NCBI GenBank assembly: GCA_007026445.1 | Contig: VDMD01000016.1 | Location: 496,001 to 560,000, forward strand | Direction: 5' to 3' | Origin: Schizophyllum amplum | Taxonomy: Eukaryota > Basidiomycota > Agaricomycetes > Agaricales > Schizophyllaceae | DNA: 64,000 nucleotides | The notes under the pieces: generated by a model | Told to the model about the DNA's origin: nothing | Database searches by the model: none | What the model saw: only the letters and a program-made list of their open reading frames with translations | Shown here: positions 1 to 10,137 of the stretch, in pieces | Layout of the letters: each line of letters begins with the position of its first letter | Numbering within the stretch: the stretch's first letter is position 1 | Program-made: the position numbers and the translations under genes

Positions 1-285
1 GTTCTTCACTGCCATCAGCACTGAGCACGTCCGATCTCCGAAGTCTGCTAGCTGCATCGTATTCGAAGACAATTAGCGCCTTGTTACCTCGAGAAGCAGG
101 CCTGTATGTCTCGGGCAATACTTAGCCGTCGCACAGGACAGCATGATCGCGGATGTCGTCGATGATCACAAGCCCCGGCGCCAATCCCGAGCATAAAAGG
201 CAGACGGCGGAGGTGCGTCTTGACACCTTGCTTTCTCATTTCGACTATCCATATCATAAAGCTCAACATCCCACAGACTATCTCA

Positions 286-1896
286 ATGCCCTCTCGCAAA
301 GACAACGATGTCAACATCGTCGGAGCCACCACCGATACCACAGACGCCAGGGCTCAGCAAGCGGCGACAACTGGCGACCGCTCGTCACCTGCATCAGAAA
401 GGAAGCTGCGCAGGACAGACACAGTGGCGCTGCAACTCGGCGAGACCACCCAGACGATGAAAAAGTCGACATCCGCTGTGTCGTTCTCGCGGCTCGTCAC
501 CTCGTCCAGCAGCTTCTGGAGGCGCAGCAAGACGGTCGCAGGCGGCTCTGCAGCTGACGACAAAGACTCTCTGATATCGCCCCAATCGGGCGTCCCGCCC
601 TCCCCGTCTTCGTCTTCTAGGTCCTCTGACTCTGCGTCCGAACGGCCGACCCATACGGAGGCGTACTACATGACTGAGGCGCTTGTCAATTTGGCCGCTG
701 GCGAGGACTTTGTGGACGGGTTGGCCGATGTCGACGCCTCGGATGTCGTGGAACGCGTCCTGATGGAGATGACGCCCGGGACGGACGAGTTGGCCTGCGT
801 TCTTGTACTCATTTGGCGGGAGGCGAGGGAGAGCAATGTACGTGACGGATGCGCGAGACTGTCCCGCTTGTTTTGACGTGTCCGCAGGTCAATCGCGTGG
901 AAGGCTTTTATCTCGTCCGGAGCTGCGCTGAGTTCCTCGACAATCTGAAGGCGGAGATGGCCCTTCTGGACAAGAAGGATATCGAGGAGATGGCGGACAC
1001 AATTCGTAGCGTACTAAGGTCTGTCGTATCATTCCTGTGTCAGTACCGTCTACTTAACCACCTTCCAGGCTCTACCTAGAGATTCATGCTTTCTTCGATA
1101 ACGAGAACGATCGCTGGTTCATCGGTCGTATCATCGACGACGAGTCGCGCGCGAAGAAGATGGAGACGTACATGGATAATCTTCTGCAGGCGGGGAGTTG
1201 GATCGGGGTGCGTGTTTCGATATCATGCGGAGGTGCCAGCGATCTTATTTCTCGCAGAGCGTGGTTTCTATGATTTGCCTTCGCCATGTCAAGGAGATCA
1301 AGGCTCCAGTTGGCCACAGAACCATATCGACTTCGATCTCTATGCCTAATCTGGACTTCCAGGCCGTGGACTCAGCGTTAGAGGACAGTATTTCGCGTCC
1401 TATGGAACATCTGGAAAACGCGAAAGACGATAGGACCAGTTTCTCTCCGGCAGCTACTGAGACGTTGATGTCCAGCCATCCGCTTTCGCCTGGAATGTCC
1501 ACTTCTGCGTCCACTCCCGGACGCTCACGTCCTCAACCGCCGGTTTTGGGACACCAGCGCGTTATCACCTACCGCGGAGCACCCGCCGAGCAGCCCAAGC
1601 CGATGGACGCGCAGGCCATCGCGGACGTGCGCACGAAGAACGCCGCCAAAGCCTGGGAGGGCATCGTCAACCCCGTCCGCGTACGCTACCCGTCCATCAC
1701 GCCGGCGCAGTACGAGCGCGTGAAGGCGACGATGCGCGCGGAGTACGGGGAGCTGGAGCTGCAGTCGCAGATCACGCATATGCGGTTCTTCATGCTTGGG
1801 GCGACGCGGTTGATTGGGTATAAGTTGGTGCAGTATATGGACGAGGAGGGGTCGCATATTCCGAGGGCGTTGCGCGTGCTGGAGATGACGTCCTAA
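286..1896 (+). CDS. hypothetical protein, 486 aa, four exons
   Basis: I do not recognise this protein. Exons 286-837, 888-1018, 1069-1207 and 1258-1896 join in frame to 487 codons including the stop; all three introns are 50 bases with GT-AG ends. The N-terminal ~150 residues are Ser/Thr-rich and look disordered. A more ordered, probably helical part follows (residues ~150-280, with EFLDNLKAEMALLDKKD and FDNENDRWFIGRIIDDES), then a second low-complexity Ser/Pro stretch, and a conserved-looking C-terminus (~360-486, with KAWEGIVNPVRVRYPSITP and a short hydrophobic MRFFMLGATRLIGYKL). No signal peptide or clear transmembrane helix is seen. The ATG at 286 was chosen over an upstream in-frame ATG at 220 because the upstream 22 residues look non-coding. 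The join is well supported; function is unknown. Confidence 0.72.
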
Positions 1897-2317
1897 TAGT
1901 CGGTGCTTCGGTATCATGTCCTTTGGTGCTGTTGGCGGCTACGGAGCTGCATTTGTCCATCATATTACTATACCATTCGTTCAGGGCAATTTCAACTTCG
2001 ACCTCGCTTGTTCATCTGCGCCATCTGGTTCTTTACACCATGGTGGGTGCTGAGCGCCGAGCTTGGAAAAAGGACACATGATAGTTCAGCCTTGTGATAA
2101 CCAACTCGCAACCGGTTGTACAAGCGAGATCAAGCCATCTTGTCTATTCGTCCAACAGCTCCAAGCCAAGCAGAGGCGGCTGGACATCTGCATCGTCTAA
2201 AAACTAGTCATAGAGCACGCAAATTGCAAGCATGCGTAACAGACTACCCTCCGCCAACTCTAGCGTGACCTCAACTTTCTCGGCCTGAATGTCGCCAAAG
2301 CGTCCTGTCGCAGCCTT

Positions 2318-3472
2318 TTAAATCCTCTTTGACCAGCTGCCCGCGAGCTCAGCCTTCGATAAAGTGAACCGCACAGACTTGAGTGCAGGACTGGTGTACT
2401 CGAGCGCGAGCATCTTTCCCAGCCGTGGTAGGAGAGCCGATAGGTAAAAAACAGAGTCTGATCGCAGATTTATGGCGAGGTGCGTGATGTCTTTGGCTGT
2501 TGCTAGAAAATCGACCAGCCATGTTGGTATGAGAGCAAGTCCGAGTGATGAGTTGTCTACCGCAATCCGTAGGGCGAGAAGCTTCAGCCGCGGGAGCGCT
2601 TCGAACGATATGTGAAACATGTCTTCCGCTATGCCATGCACTATGAAAGTCGTTCGTACGCGTAAACATCGCCTGGTAGCCGTTGACTCACCTACGGGCG
2701 CGAGTCCAAGTTCCAAACTCTGCAAGGTACTGGCGCACTGGCCGATGATGGACCTTGCCTTCTGATGCCATCCGCGGTGATACACGTAGAGACGAAGGCT
2801 GCGCAGGCTGTCGATACGGAAAGGGAGCCCTTTGCCATGCTCGAGCAGCTGCATCCCGACGATCGCGAAGCTGGGTTCGTTCAAGCATAACGTCAGGCTC
2901 GACAGTGCTACGCGCTCGGTCACGGTCCCGGGCAAGGCAGGTAATGTTTCTTGAGAATTGTGCATGGTCCAGGCCAGGCGGAGATCGCGTAATTGGGTGA
3001 GGTGAGTGAGGATGGACAGTGGCAATTCGATCATGCACGCCAAACTGAGCGTACGCAGCGAGGGCAGGGCTAACACCTTGGCAAGAGCTGCACGTGTAGC
3101 TTCTGGTATGGCGCCATAGTAGACAGATGAGGGGTGCAAGTAGAGTTCTTGGAGATCTTCGAGCATCTCTAGAATGTCGGAGAGGCTGTCTTCGCGATAT
3201 ATCCACTGGTCGCTTCTGCTGCGCTCCTCCAGGCGGAGGACCCGGACGTATGCTCTGAGATGAGGCGCATCATGCAGGGCGCGGCGCAGCTTGGTAGCAG
3301 TAGGCATTCCCATGTGCAGCTGTATGTCGCGGAAGAGATACGCCTGGCTGGCGTACCGTAAGGATCGATGGGCGAGCGCGCATGCCACCAGGGACTGCAG
3401 GTCCCGCTGGGCAAATATGTGGGACAGGATGGCTTCTTTGAGCTCCTGTGGGAGCTTCTCCTCGTCCGCCAT
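2318..3472 (-). CDS. F-box protein with degenerate leucine-rich C-terminal part
   Basis: The N-terminus (LPQELKEAILSHIFAQRDLQ, then LAHRSLRYASQAYLFRDI) matches the F-box pattern common in agaricomycete families, followed by irregular leucine-rich stretches such as LPSLRTLSLACMIELPLSIL. Members of this family are presumed SCF ubiquitin-ligase adaptors, with the F-box binding Skp1 and the remainder binding a substrate; that role is inference. The frame is open throughout, but 2641-2691 has the form of a 51-base intron (GTGAGT ... TTTCATAG). Because 51 is a multiple of three, the frame stays open whether or not it is spliced. Splicing would remove 17 residues that fit poorly. The gene converges on nothing and lies 248 bases downstream of the AIFM2-like gene on the same strand. 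No frameshift is seen, unlike the two F-box genes further right. Confidence 0.78.
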   Translation of the reverse strand: MADEEKLPQELKEAILSHIFAQRDLQSLVACALAHRSLRYASQAYLFRDIQLHMGMPTATKLRRALHDAPHLRAYVRVLRLEERSRSDQWIYREDSLSDILEMLEDLQELYLHPSSVYYGAIPEATRAALAKVLALPSLRTLSLACMIELPLSILTHLTQLRDLRLAWTMHNSQETLPALPGTVTERVALSSLTLCLNEPSFAIVGMQLLEHGKGLPFRIDSLRSLRLYVYHRGWHQKARSIIGQCASTLQSLELGLAPVGESTATRRCLRVRTTFIVHGIAEDMFHISFEALPRLKLLALRIAVDNSSLGLALIPTWLVDFLATAKDITHLAINLRSDSVFYLSALLPRLGKMLALEYTSPALKSVRFTLSKAELAGSWSKRI

Positions 3473-3719
3473 GAGTGCGCGGGGCGCGCTTTAGTTCGTC
3501 TAAGCGATGGTGAGAGGCAGGAGGAAATAAGTAAGACGTCGGATTCAGCCGGGACGGGCGCTTGGGTTGGAACGTCGGTCCGAAGCCCCGTGTAAACGAA
3601 CATCCGAACTTGTTTAAACTTGAACTTGAGAAGAGTATCTCTATTATCTGACGTCTATTGTACACTCAAGATATGTGACTGCTACCCGAAGACAACCTCG
3701 ACGCAATATCCATCGCAAA

Positions 3720-5002
3720 TTAGTAATTATACAAACTGCGCGCCCTGGGGATCATGAAGTCTCTGCTGAACAGTCGCACAACCCAGTCACCCAACACAAT
3801 CCCCCATAGAATGTCAACATAGCCAATGCCCCCGGACTGAAGTGCTAGTCAGCGCCCCGTCCCACGGCGTGACCGACCAATAAATACCACACACCTTGCC
3901 AATGGTGATGATGATCGACTCGAAGGTGCCCTTGTAGACCGCTGAGGGCTCGCTGCCGTCCAAAACGGCTTGGACGTTCTGGGCGACGACCGGAGCATGG
4001 CGAAGATGTTTTGCCGCCTGCTTTCGCTCATTCCAGTCGATAATGTCCCCCGCGGCGAAGATGTCGTCGTACGCTGTGGTCTGCAACGTTGGTCGGACTT
4101 TGACGTGACCTCCCGAGGTGAGCAAAGAGGGTGAGAGGAACGACGTGTTTGGCTTGCCGCCGAATGTAGGCAGCTGAGTATCATTATAGCATGAGCGTGG
4201 TATATACGCGAACGAATACAAAGACGTACGACGAGGTCGGTCTCGATTTCCTTCCCTTTGCGCGTCTTGACGGACGTGTACATGCCCTCAGGCATCTGAT
4301 CAAAACAGTCGCCAAATATGATCTCAACGCCTCGGGCCTTCAGTCGCGGCTCAAACGCCTTCCTGAACTTGTCGGGGTATGTAGAGTTGAGCAGCATGTC
4401 TCCTCTGTGAAGGATCGTGACCTTCTTCTCCTGCAAAGCACGTCAGCACGGCAGTGCGCCTCCACAACAGCTAAGCGCACCGGATAGAACTCTGTAATCT
4501 CCCCTGCGAGTTCGATGCCCACCGGGCCGCCGCCAACGAGTGTGATGCTCTTCGCACTCGCAATCTTCCCCCGCCAGTGCGCAAGGTGGTCGGACACGCG
4601 CAGCGGGTCATCCGGGAATTGGAGCTGCTCAGGCCACACGGATCCGGTCGCCAGCACTAGCGCGTCATAAGCTAACCTCCCCCCATCCTCCAGAATAACG
4701 GCCTTGGTCGGCGCGTCCGCCTCGACCGCGACGACCTTGCCCTGCTTGACTGTCCCAATTCCTCCCGGCGCGAAGAGTCTGTCGAGTGGCAAAAATGCGG
4801 TCTTCTCGAGTTCGTCCTCAGCCGAAGTGATCATGCGCGCGGATGCGGGTAGGTAGATGGTGTAAGGAAGGGGCGCGATGAGGGTTATCGAGTAGCGTGA
4901 CGCGTCGAGCGTTTTGGCGAGCGCAATGGCGATCAGTGAGCCCACGCCTGAGCCAACGATGACGACGGTTTTCTTCTTCTTGTCGGTGATCTCGTCGGGC
5001 AT
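3720..5002 (-). CDS. AIFM2/FSP1-like FAD-dependent NAD(P)H oxidoreductase
   Basis: A pyridine nucleotide-disulfide oxidoreductase of the apoptosis-inducing-factor-2 type. Exon 1 starts MPDEITDKKKKTVVIVGSG (Rossmann FAD motif VIVGSGVGS), then has DALVLATGSVWPEQLQFP and the second nucleotide-binding motif ITLVGGGPVGIELAGEI. Later exons carry NSTYPDKFRKAFEPRLKA and the FAD-binding DDIFAAGDIIDW. A final exon, found by splicing at the end of the intron near 3830, encodes GGIGYVDILWGIVLGDWVV and ends ARSLYNY before the stop at 3720-3722. Family members reduce quinones at membranes using NAD(P)H. The coding sequence is intact across four exons. A diverged second copy lies at 13664-14940 in the opposite orientation. 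A TTTAAAG element about 55 bases upstream could serve as TATA box. Confidence 0.85.
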
Positions 5003-5089
5003 GATGGGGTGAGCTGCGCTGTGGTAAGAGGAAGATACGCCAGACGCCCGTGCGAGCTTTAAGGTCAGCGCGGCGCATGTCCGGAAATC

Positions 5090-6104
5090 ATGACAACAGT
5101 ATCAATGCCACATCTAGAGCCCATGCGCGTAAGCGCCCGATCGTCATCAGCCATTCGTCACGAACGGGTCGATTCCCATAGTCGGATGCGAGGCAATTGG
5201 CTCTTGTGCATTCAAAGGGCTTCGATTTCGACATGGCACTGATATGCCAGCCGCGCAGCCTCCCCGGGAACCGAAGTCTGCAGAATTTCGCGTCGTATGA
5301 GCTGCCGAGCAATGACGCGTCCTATTGCCGCGGGAGTACGCCGAGGAGAGGACTGCGCAGATGAGCCGTATGACGCGTCTTCACCGTGCTCGAGCAGCCG
5401 AGCTGATACGACCTTGAAGGTACTCGAGTCATAGGAGGGAGAGAAGCCATACATAGCGATGTTGTCAACCGCCAGCGATGTGTGTATGGATGAGTTCGAA
5501 ATGAACACGATTGAAGTTGGGCGAAGGTGTTGAAGGCGATTGGCCTGTCCTTCAGTGGCCGGCAAGCGAAGTCCAGGGAATGAAGATAGAAAGAGCGCTT
5601 CTTAGGCGTATGCAGGTCGTTAATAACTCGGGTTAAGGCACAAGGGTATACGTCCTGCAGCTGGGTGAAGGCGAGCTGGTCTTCAGAATGAGCAGTCGTA
5701 TCATCTTGAGGGCTGACGCGCTATTCCATGTTGCTGACAGCATAGTATCGGGTTTGACGAGGGAGACATCTTGATATTGACGCCGCTAGGGGTAAGAGGG
5801 GGTTGGCTAGACGTCGTGAGGGCGCAGACAGTATCCTAACTTGAAGGCTATGGAGTGATCTCGGTGTGGCGTTTGATGTCCTCGATGCCCTGCTTCTGCG
5901 GCACGAATAGCGAGGAAGCATTGTCGTTGTCCGACTGTTTTCTGCAGAGATGGTGGGGAGAGGCAAGTAATGGCGCGCATGCGATTGGTCGAAAACACTT
6001 GTGATCATCGGGCTGGCGGTCCGACGTACATCCTCCGAGGTAGCGGTCCTGACTTATGGTAAGTACTTGCTTAAATTCCAGCTTGAGTTGGGTCCTGGGT
6101 GCAG
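5090..6104. other. intergenic stretch, no convincing gene
   Basis: About 1 kb between the start of the AIFM2-like gene and the transposon at 6108. Short minus-strand open stretches exist (for example 5212-5565, 117 codons), but none shows a recognisable domain, conserved-looking composition or a clean splice structure. The transposon may have landed in an old gene remnant here; I cannot support one. Confidence 0.4.
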
Positions 6105-6107
6105 TAA

Positions 6108-7136
6108 CACTACAGGCGGACGGGAATATGTCGTTGGACATATTGTTAGTCATTTTTGTAACCATATATACTAAATTACTGCTGCAAAACTAAGTCAATA
6201 TCGCATGTGAAGAATAATGTTTGTCTTCAGAGAAACATCAGGTTTGACCTCCGGACATATGTCACGTATCCCGGCCGTCAAAGGCTTCGGGATATCTTAT
6301 CTTCGCCCACGGGCATACGTCAGCGATAACCACGGATATTTTCAATGTATGACCAGATTCCCATTGTTCTTCCGGTCATACATTGAAAATATCCGTGGTT
6401 ATCGCTGACGTACACCACAGGCGGACGGGAATATGTCGTTGGACATACTGTTGGTCGTTTTTGTAACCATATATACTAAATTACCGCTGCAAAACTAAGT
6501 CAATATCACATGCGAAGAATAATGTTTGTCTTCGAAGAAACATCAGGTTTGACCTCCGGACATATGTCACGCATCCCGGCCGTCAAAGGCTTTGGGATAT
6601 CTTATCTTCGCCCACGGGCATACGTCAGCGATAACTACGGATATTTTCAATGTATGACCAGATTCCCATTGTTCTTCCGGTCATACATTGAAAATATCCG
6701 TGGTTATCGCTGACGTATGCCCGTGGGCGAAGATAAGATATCCCGAAGCCTTTGACGGCCGGGATACGTGACATATGTCCGGAGGTCAAACCTGATGTTT
6801 CTCTGAAGACAAACATTATTCTTCACATGCGATATTGACTTAGTTTTGCAGCGGTAATTTGGTGTATATGGTTACAAAAATGACTAACAGTATGTCCAAC
6901 GACATATTCCCGTCCGCCTGTGGTGGTATGCCCGTGGGCGAAGATAAGATATCCCGAAGCCTTTGACGGCCGGGATACGTGACATATGTCCGGAGGTCAA
7001 ACCTGATGTTTCTCTGAAGACAAACATTATTCTTCACATGCGACATTGACTTAGTTTTGCAGCAGTAATTTAGTATATATGGTTACAAAAATGACTAACA
7101 GTATGTCCAACGACATATTCCCGTCCGCCTGTAGTG
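6108..7136. mobile_element. fold-back CACTA-type MITE, interrupted by a second copy
   Basis: The outer element begins CACTACAGGCGGACGGG at 6108 and ends with the inverse complement at 7136, flanked by the 3-base direct repeat TAA (6105-6107 and 7137-7139). Removing the inner insertion (6413-6925) and one copy of its GTA duplication (6926-6928) leaves 305 + 208 = 513 bases, exactly the inner element's length. The restored element is an almost perfect palindrome. CACTA-starting ends with 3-base target duplications are the signature of the CACTA (CMC/EnSpm) superfamily, so this is classed as a non-autonomous, transposase-less derivative. Open frames inside are products of the palindrome and are not called as genes. 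The superfamily is inference from ends and duplication length; the structure itself is read directly. Confidence 0.85.
6413..6925. mobile_element. inner copy of the same 513-base fold-back MITE
   Basis: The inner element begins CACCACAGGCGGACGGG at 6413 and ends CCTGTGGTG at 6925, flanked by GTA direct repeats (6410-6412 and 6926-6928). Two complementary arms of 247 bases (6413-6659 and 6679-6925) flank a 19-base loop (6660-6678): 247 + 19 + 247 = 513. Its ends read CACCA where the outer copy reads CACTA, on both sides, so the two copies differ symmetrically. The insertion point in the outer copy is a GTA in the right arm close to the loop. A transcript through this unit would form a hairpin with nearly 250 base pairs. 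Confidence 0.87.
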
Positions 7137-7234
7137 TAACGAGGCTGAATGGTCGTTCATTGAGACTGCATAGGGATGTGGCGGATTTCCTGATCTTATA
7201 TAATGATATAATGCCACAACCTTTTCATTCAGAA

Positions 7235-7308
7235 GGCCGGTTAGCTCAGTTGGTTAGAGCGTGGTGCTAATAACGCCAAGGTCGCGGGTTCGACCCCCGT
7301 ACGGGCCA
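7235..7308 (+). tRNA. tRNA-Ile (anticodon AAT), no intron
   Basis: A 74-base cloverleaf: acceptor GGCCGGT pairs with ACGGGCC apart from one G-G position; the D-arm holds the A-box TTAGCTCAGTTGGTTAGAGC; the anticodon loop is CTAATAA with anticodon AAT (read as IAU, isoleucine); the T-arm holds the B-box GGTTCGACC; the discriminator base is A at 7308. No intron is present after anticodon position 37. A run of six T about 20 bases downstream fits RNA polymerase III termination. It lies 98 bases from the right end of the nested transposon. Confidence 0.93.
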
Positions 7309-7651
7309 TATGGTGGATGTCGTTCGTGTTTTTTCTTGTTCTTCGTAGAGTTTTGGCCCATATTGCAGTGATGATATTCACCATAAAATACCTGGAACTC
7401 CGCTCATTCCCATTATGAGTAGCATGAATAGACATTCCGCTTCATAAGTGATGCGAGTTAACGCGCGTAGTAGGTCCGAGGAAGGAGCTGAAGGCGCATG
7501 TACAAATGTCCACCAGATGTATGGCATTATGGGGAGGAAAGAATGCAAGAAGGACGAGGAGAATAAAGATACACTGTACGGCGCACGAACAAAGCAGATA
7601 GAGTCATCATCTCTCCGAACACGCACGAAATGTCCTCAACAACACCCACCT

Positions 7652-9334
7652 TCACATTATCACGCAGTCTTTGCCGTCCTTACCCTTGCCTATTGACGCG
7701 CTGTCTCCCTCCGATCGGTGCAGTACGCTTCCGGGGCCGCCCGGCTGGTGCATGGGTTGGCTGGAGCCCTTTAGGCGCTGCGCCGCACGCTTGTCGCCCT
7801 GATCGGCTGCCTTCTTGTACCAAGACAGCGCTCTGCAAGGTCGTAAGCGGAGGACGCAAGGGAGATGCGAGAATAGACGTACTGTGGCATGTCCGCCGGT
7901 GTGCCGATGCCCACCTCGAGGAAGTAGCCGACGGCGTACATGGCCTTTGCCAGCCCTGCCTCTGCGGCCTTCTTCGCCCACAGGTATGCCTCCGTATCCG
8001 ACTGGGGCAGTACGCCCGGCGAACCGACGAGGTACCACGCGGTGAGTGCGAAACACGCGTCACGATGGTTCTGCTGGGCGGCAATATTCTGGGGAGCGCG
8101 GTCGGTCAGCAGGGCGCCAAGGGTTGCACGCGAGAGCCGAACTCACATAGTAGTGTATTGAGAGCGCCGGGTCCTGCGGGCAGCCCATCTTGCCGTACTC
8201 GTAGCACTCCCCTAGGCGGTAAGCGCTGGGCGCGTAGCCGAGCTCGGCCGCCTGCGCGAGCAGCTCCGTGGAGTACTCGTAATCGACAAAGACGATGTTC
8301 TCGATACCGCGCTCGTGCAGCAATGCGAGCTCGTGGAGGGCGTGCGGGAACTCAGCTGTTGCGTGCTCGGCGCTCCGCTTGAGCCATTTGACGCCCTCGC
8401 GCGGACTGCGATTGAAGCCGAGCTCGCCGTTGAGCTCCGCTATGCCGAGCCGATAGAGCGCACCCGGATGGGAAGCCGAAGCGGCTTTGCGGTAAAACTG
8501 AACGGCCTTGGCAGACTCCCGACGACAGCCCCAGCCGTTCTCGCAGCAGGTGCCTGCGCGGTAAGCGGCGTCGGGATGGTTGTGTTTCGCGGCGAGAACA
8601 AAGAGCGGGTATGCGCGGTCAAAATCCTGCTTGTTGCGTGCGGTGCCGATGCCATTTGCGTAGCAGTCAGCGAGAAAGTACTGAGAGGCGGGATGCCCGC
8701 GATCGGCGAGGCGCTTCAGGAGAGAAAGGGCCTCCTTGACAAGGTCTTCCCGCTTCTCCTGCGCTTTCTCGACCTCGATGACATTGCCGTGCGTCGGGGT
8801 GGGCATGGGGAGCGACTTCGATGCGTCGATCATGAAAACCGCGAATTCGAACTGAAGGTCCGGGTCCTGTGTCTTCTTCGCGTTGGCGCGGTACAGCTCC
8901 AGCGTCCGCTCGTGCGAGAGCAGCGCCGCCTGCGCGCCCGGCCGGAGGTGCGAGTGGTCGAGGATGGGCCCGGGCGGCGGTGAGGGCGCGCGCACGGACT
9001 GGTTCGCGATCGAGCGGGAGACACCATTTGCGAAGCTCGGCGCTCCTGGGCCGCCGTACGTTGGATCGTACATGGAGGGCGTTCCCTGCTGCTCGGGCGT
9101 GCCATTGTAGAAGTCGTCCGTCTCGTCCTGCACCTCTGGCGATATCCGCTCCTCGTCGTACCCATCCTGTGCAAAAGGCTCCGGTGTGGGTAGCCCGCGT
9201 CGTGAGCGCACGGATTCATCGTTCATGGGCGAGGACATGGCGGGCGAGCCGCGGTACTGTGACTGGCGGTATTCGGGGTCGACGTCGCGGGATGTCGACT
9301 GACGGGGCTGAGGAGGCTGCTGCGCATACATCAC
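7652..9334 (-). CDS. Skt5/Chs4-like chitin synthase activator with Sel1 repeats and CaaX box
   Basis: About 520 aa. The first ~150 residues are Pro/Ser/Gln-rich and disordered. From residue ~165 a row of Sel1-like helical repeats follows (HPASQYFLADCYANGIGT, HPDAAYRAGTCCENGWGC, HPGALYRLGIAELNGELG, YAPSAYRLGECYEYG, then AMYAVGYFLEVGIGTPADM). The protein ends in CVIM, a CaaX prenylation signal also known from yeast Chs4/Skt5. In yeast this protein activates and localises chitin synthase III at the bud neck; here a role in wall chitin deposition is inferred. At least two introns occur. The last (donor GTACGTCTATT, acceptor CTTGCAG) joins ADMPQ to ALSWYKKAADQ in frame. The coding sequence is intact. 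Long open frames on the opposite strand are GC-rich shadows. Confidence 0.9.
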
Positions 9335-10137
9335 GACGAAGTAGGGTAGACGCGGATTTCGAAGCAGAATTATTAGGTGAAGTCAGGAAGTCGTGGGCGC
9401 GCTGTCAACAGGCGCTCGCTGTCGGGGTCGTGGTCGCGTCGTGGATCTTGCGCCCCGTCGTCGTGGCCGTCGTTGTCGGAAGTGCGCGCGGTTGACGTCG
9501 TCGTTTGAAGGTACTACGGCCGCCACATATTCCTGCCGTCGGGACCTCGATCGTGTCACACCCGTTTGTCATCCATATGTTCAACTTTCCGCGTTTTACA
9601 GTCCAGGGCGCGTCGGGCACTGGGGGCCACCTATCGCAGGGCTGTCCGGTGCTCAGAGGGAGGAAGGAGAACACACTATCCCCGGTGCGCCATGTAGAAC
9701 GGATTGCTTATCTTGACGCGGCGCGAGAAGGCCGTAGAGCAATGTCTTCACGTCAGAGCTCCAGGGAGAATCAGAGGCCATAGAAAAAGTGTATGTAGTA
9801 CTTAATAATGTACATCGACTTCGAAGGGTCTACATGCACAGATAATCTATACAACTTGTCGCTGTGCACGCCGTACGCGATCCAAACTAAGAGACCGTTA
9901 CTGTTACTGTCTGACCGTAAGGTACTCGCAGTTGCGCGCCTCTCTCTCCTGCAATGTTTTTGTGGTTATCCGAATGGGCCCGGGAGCGCGCGAGGTCAAG
10001 CCACTGGCACGCGCAGCTGCACAGGCAAAATGATTAGGTGAGTCATGGTGGACGATAAGCGCGCAAAAAGCATACGTAGATACGCTTCAATTGAGCTCGA
10101 GCGTCTCGAGGGCGTAGCACCCTCGCAAGACGCACAC
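9335..10137. other. intergenic stretch, nothing recognised
   Basis: About 800 bases between the divergently placed start of the Skt5-like gene and the stop of the next F-box gene. It presumably carries the Skt5-like promoter and the F-box gene's 3' end. No RNA gene, repeat or coding exon could be supported. Confidence 0.4.

Noticed and set aside
6217..6816. Repeated open frames of ~63-68 codons inside the fold-back element, on both strands
   Set aside because: They are the same sequence read through palindromic arms and copies; no start context, domain or splice evidence, and the element ends explain the structure.
8060..8983. Long plus-strand open frames opposite the Skt5-like gene
   Set aside because: GC-rich antisense shadows; the minus strand has clear Sel1 repeats and a CaaX end.
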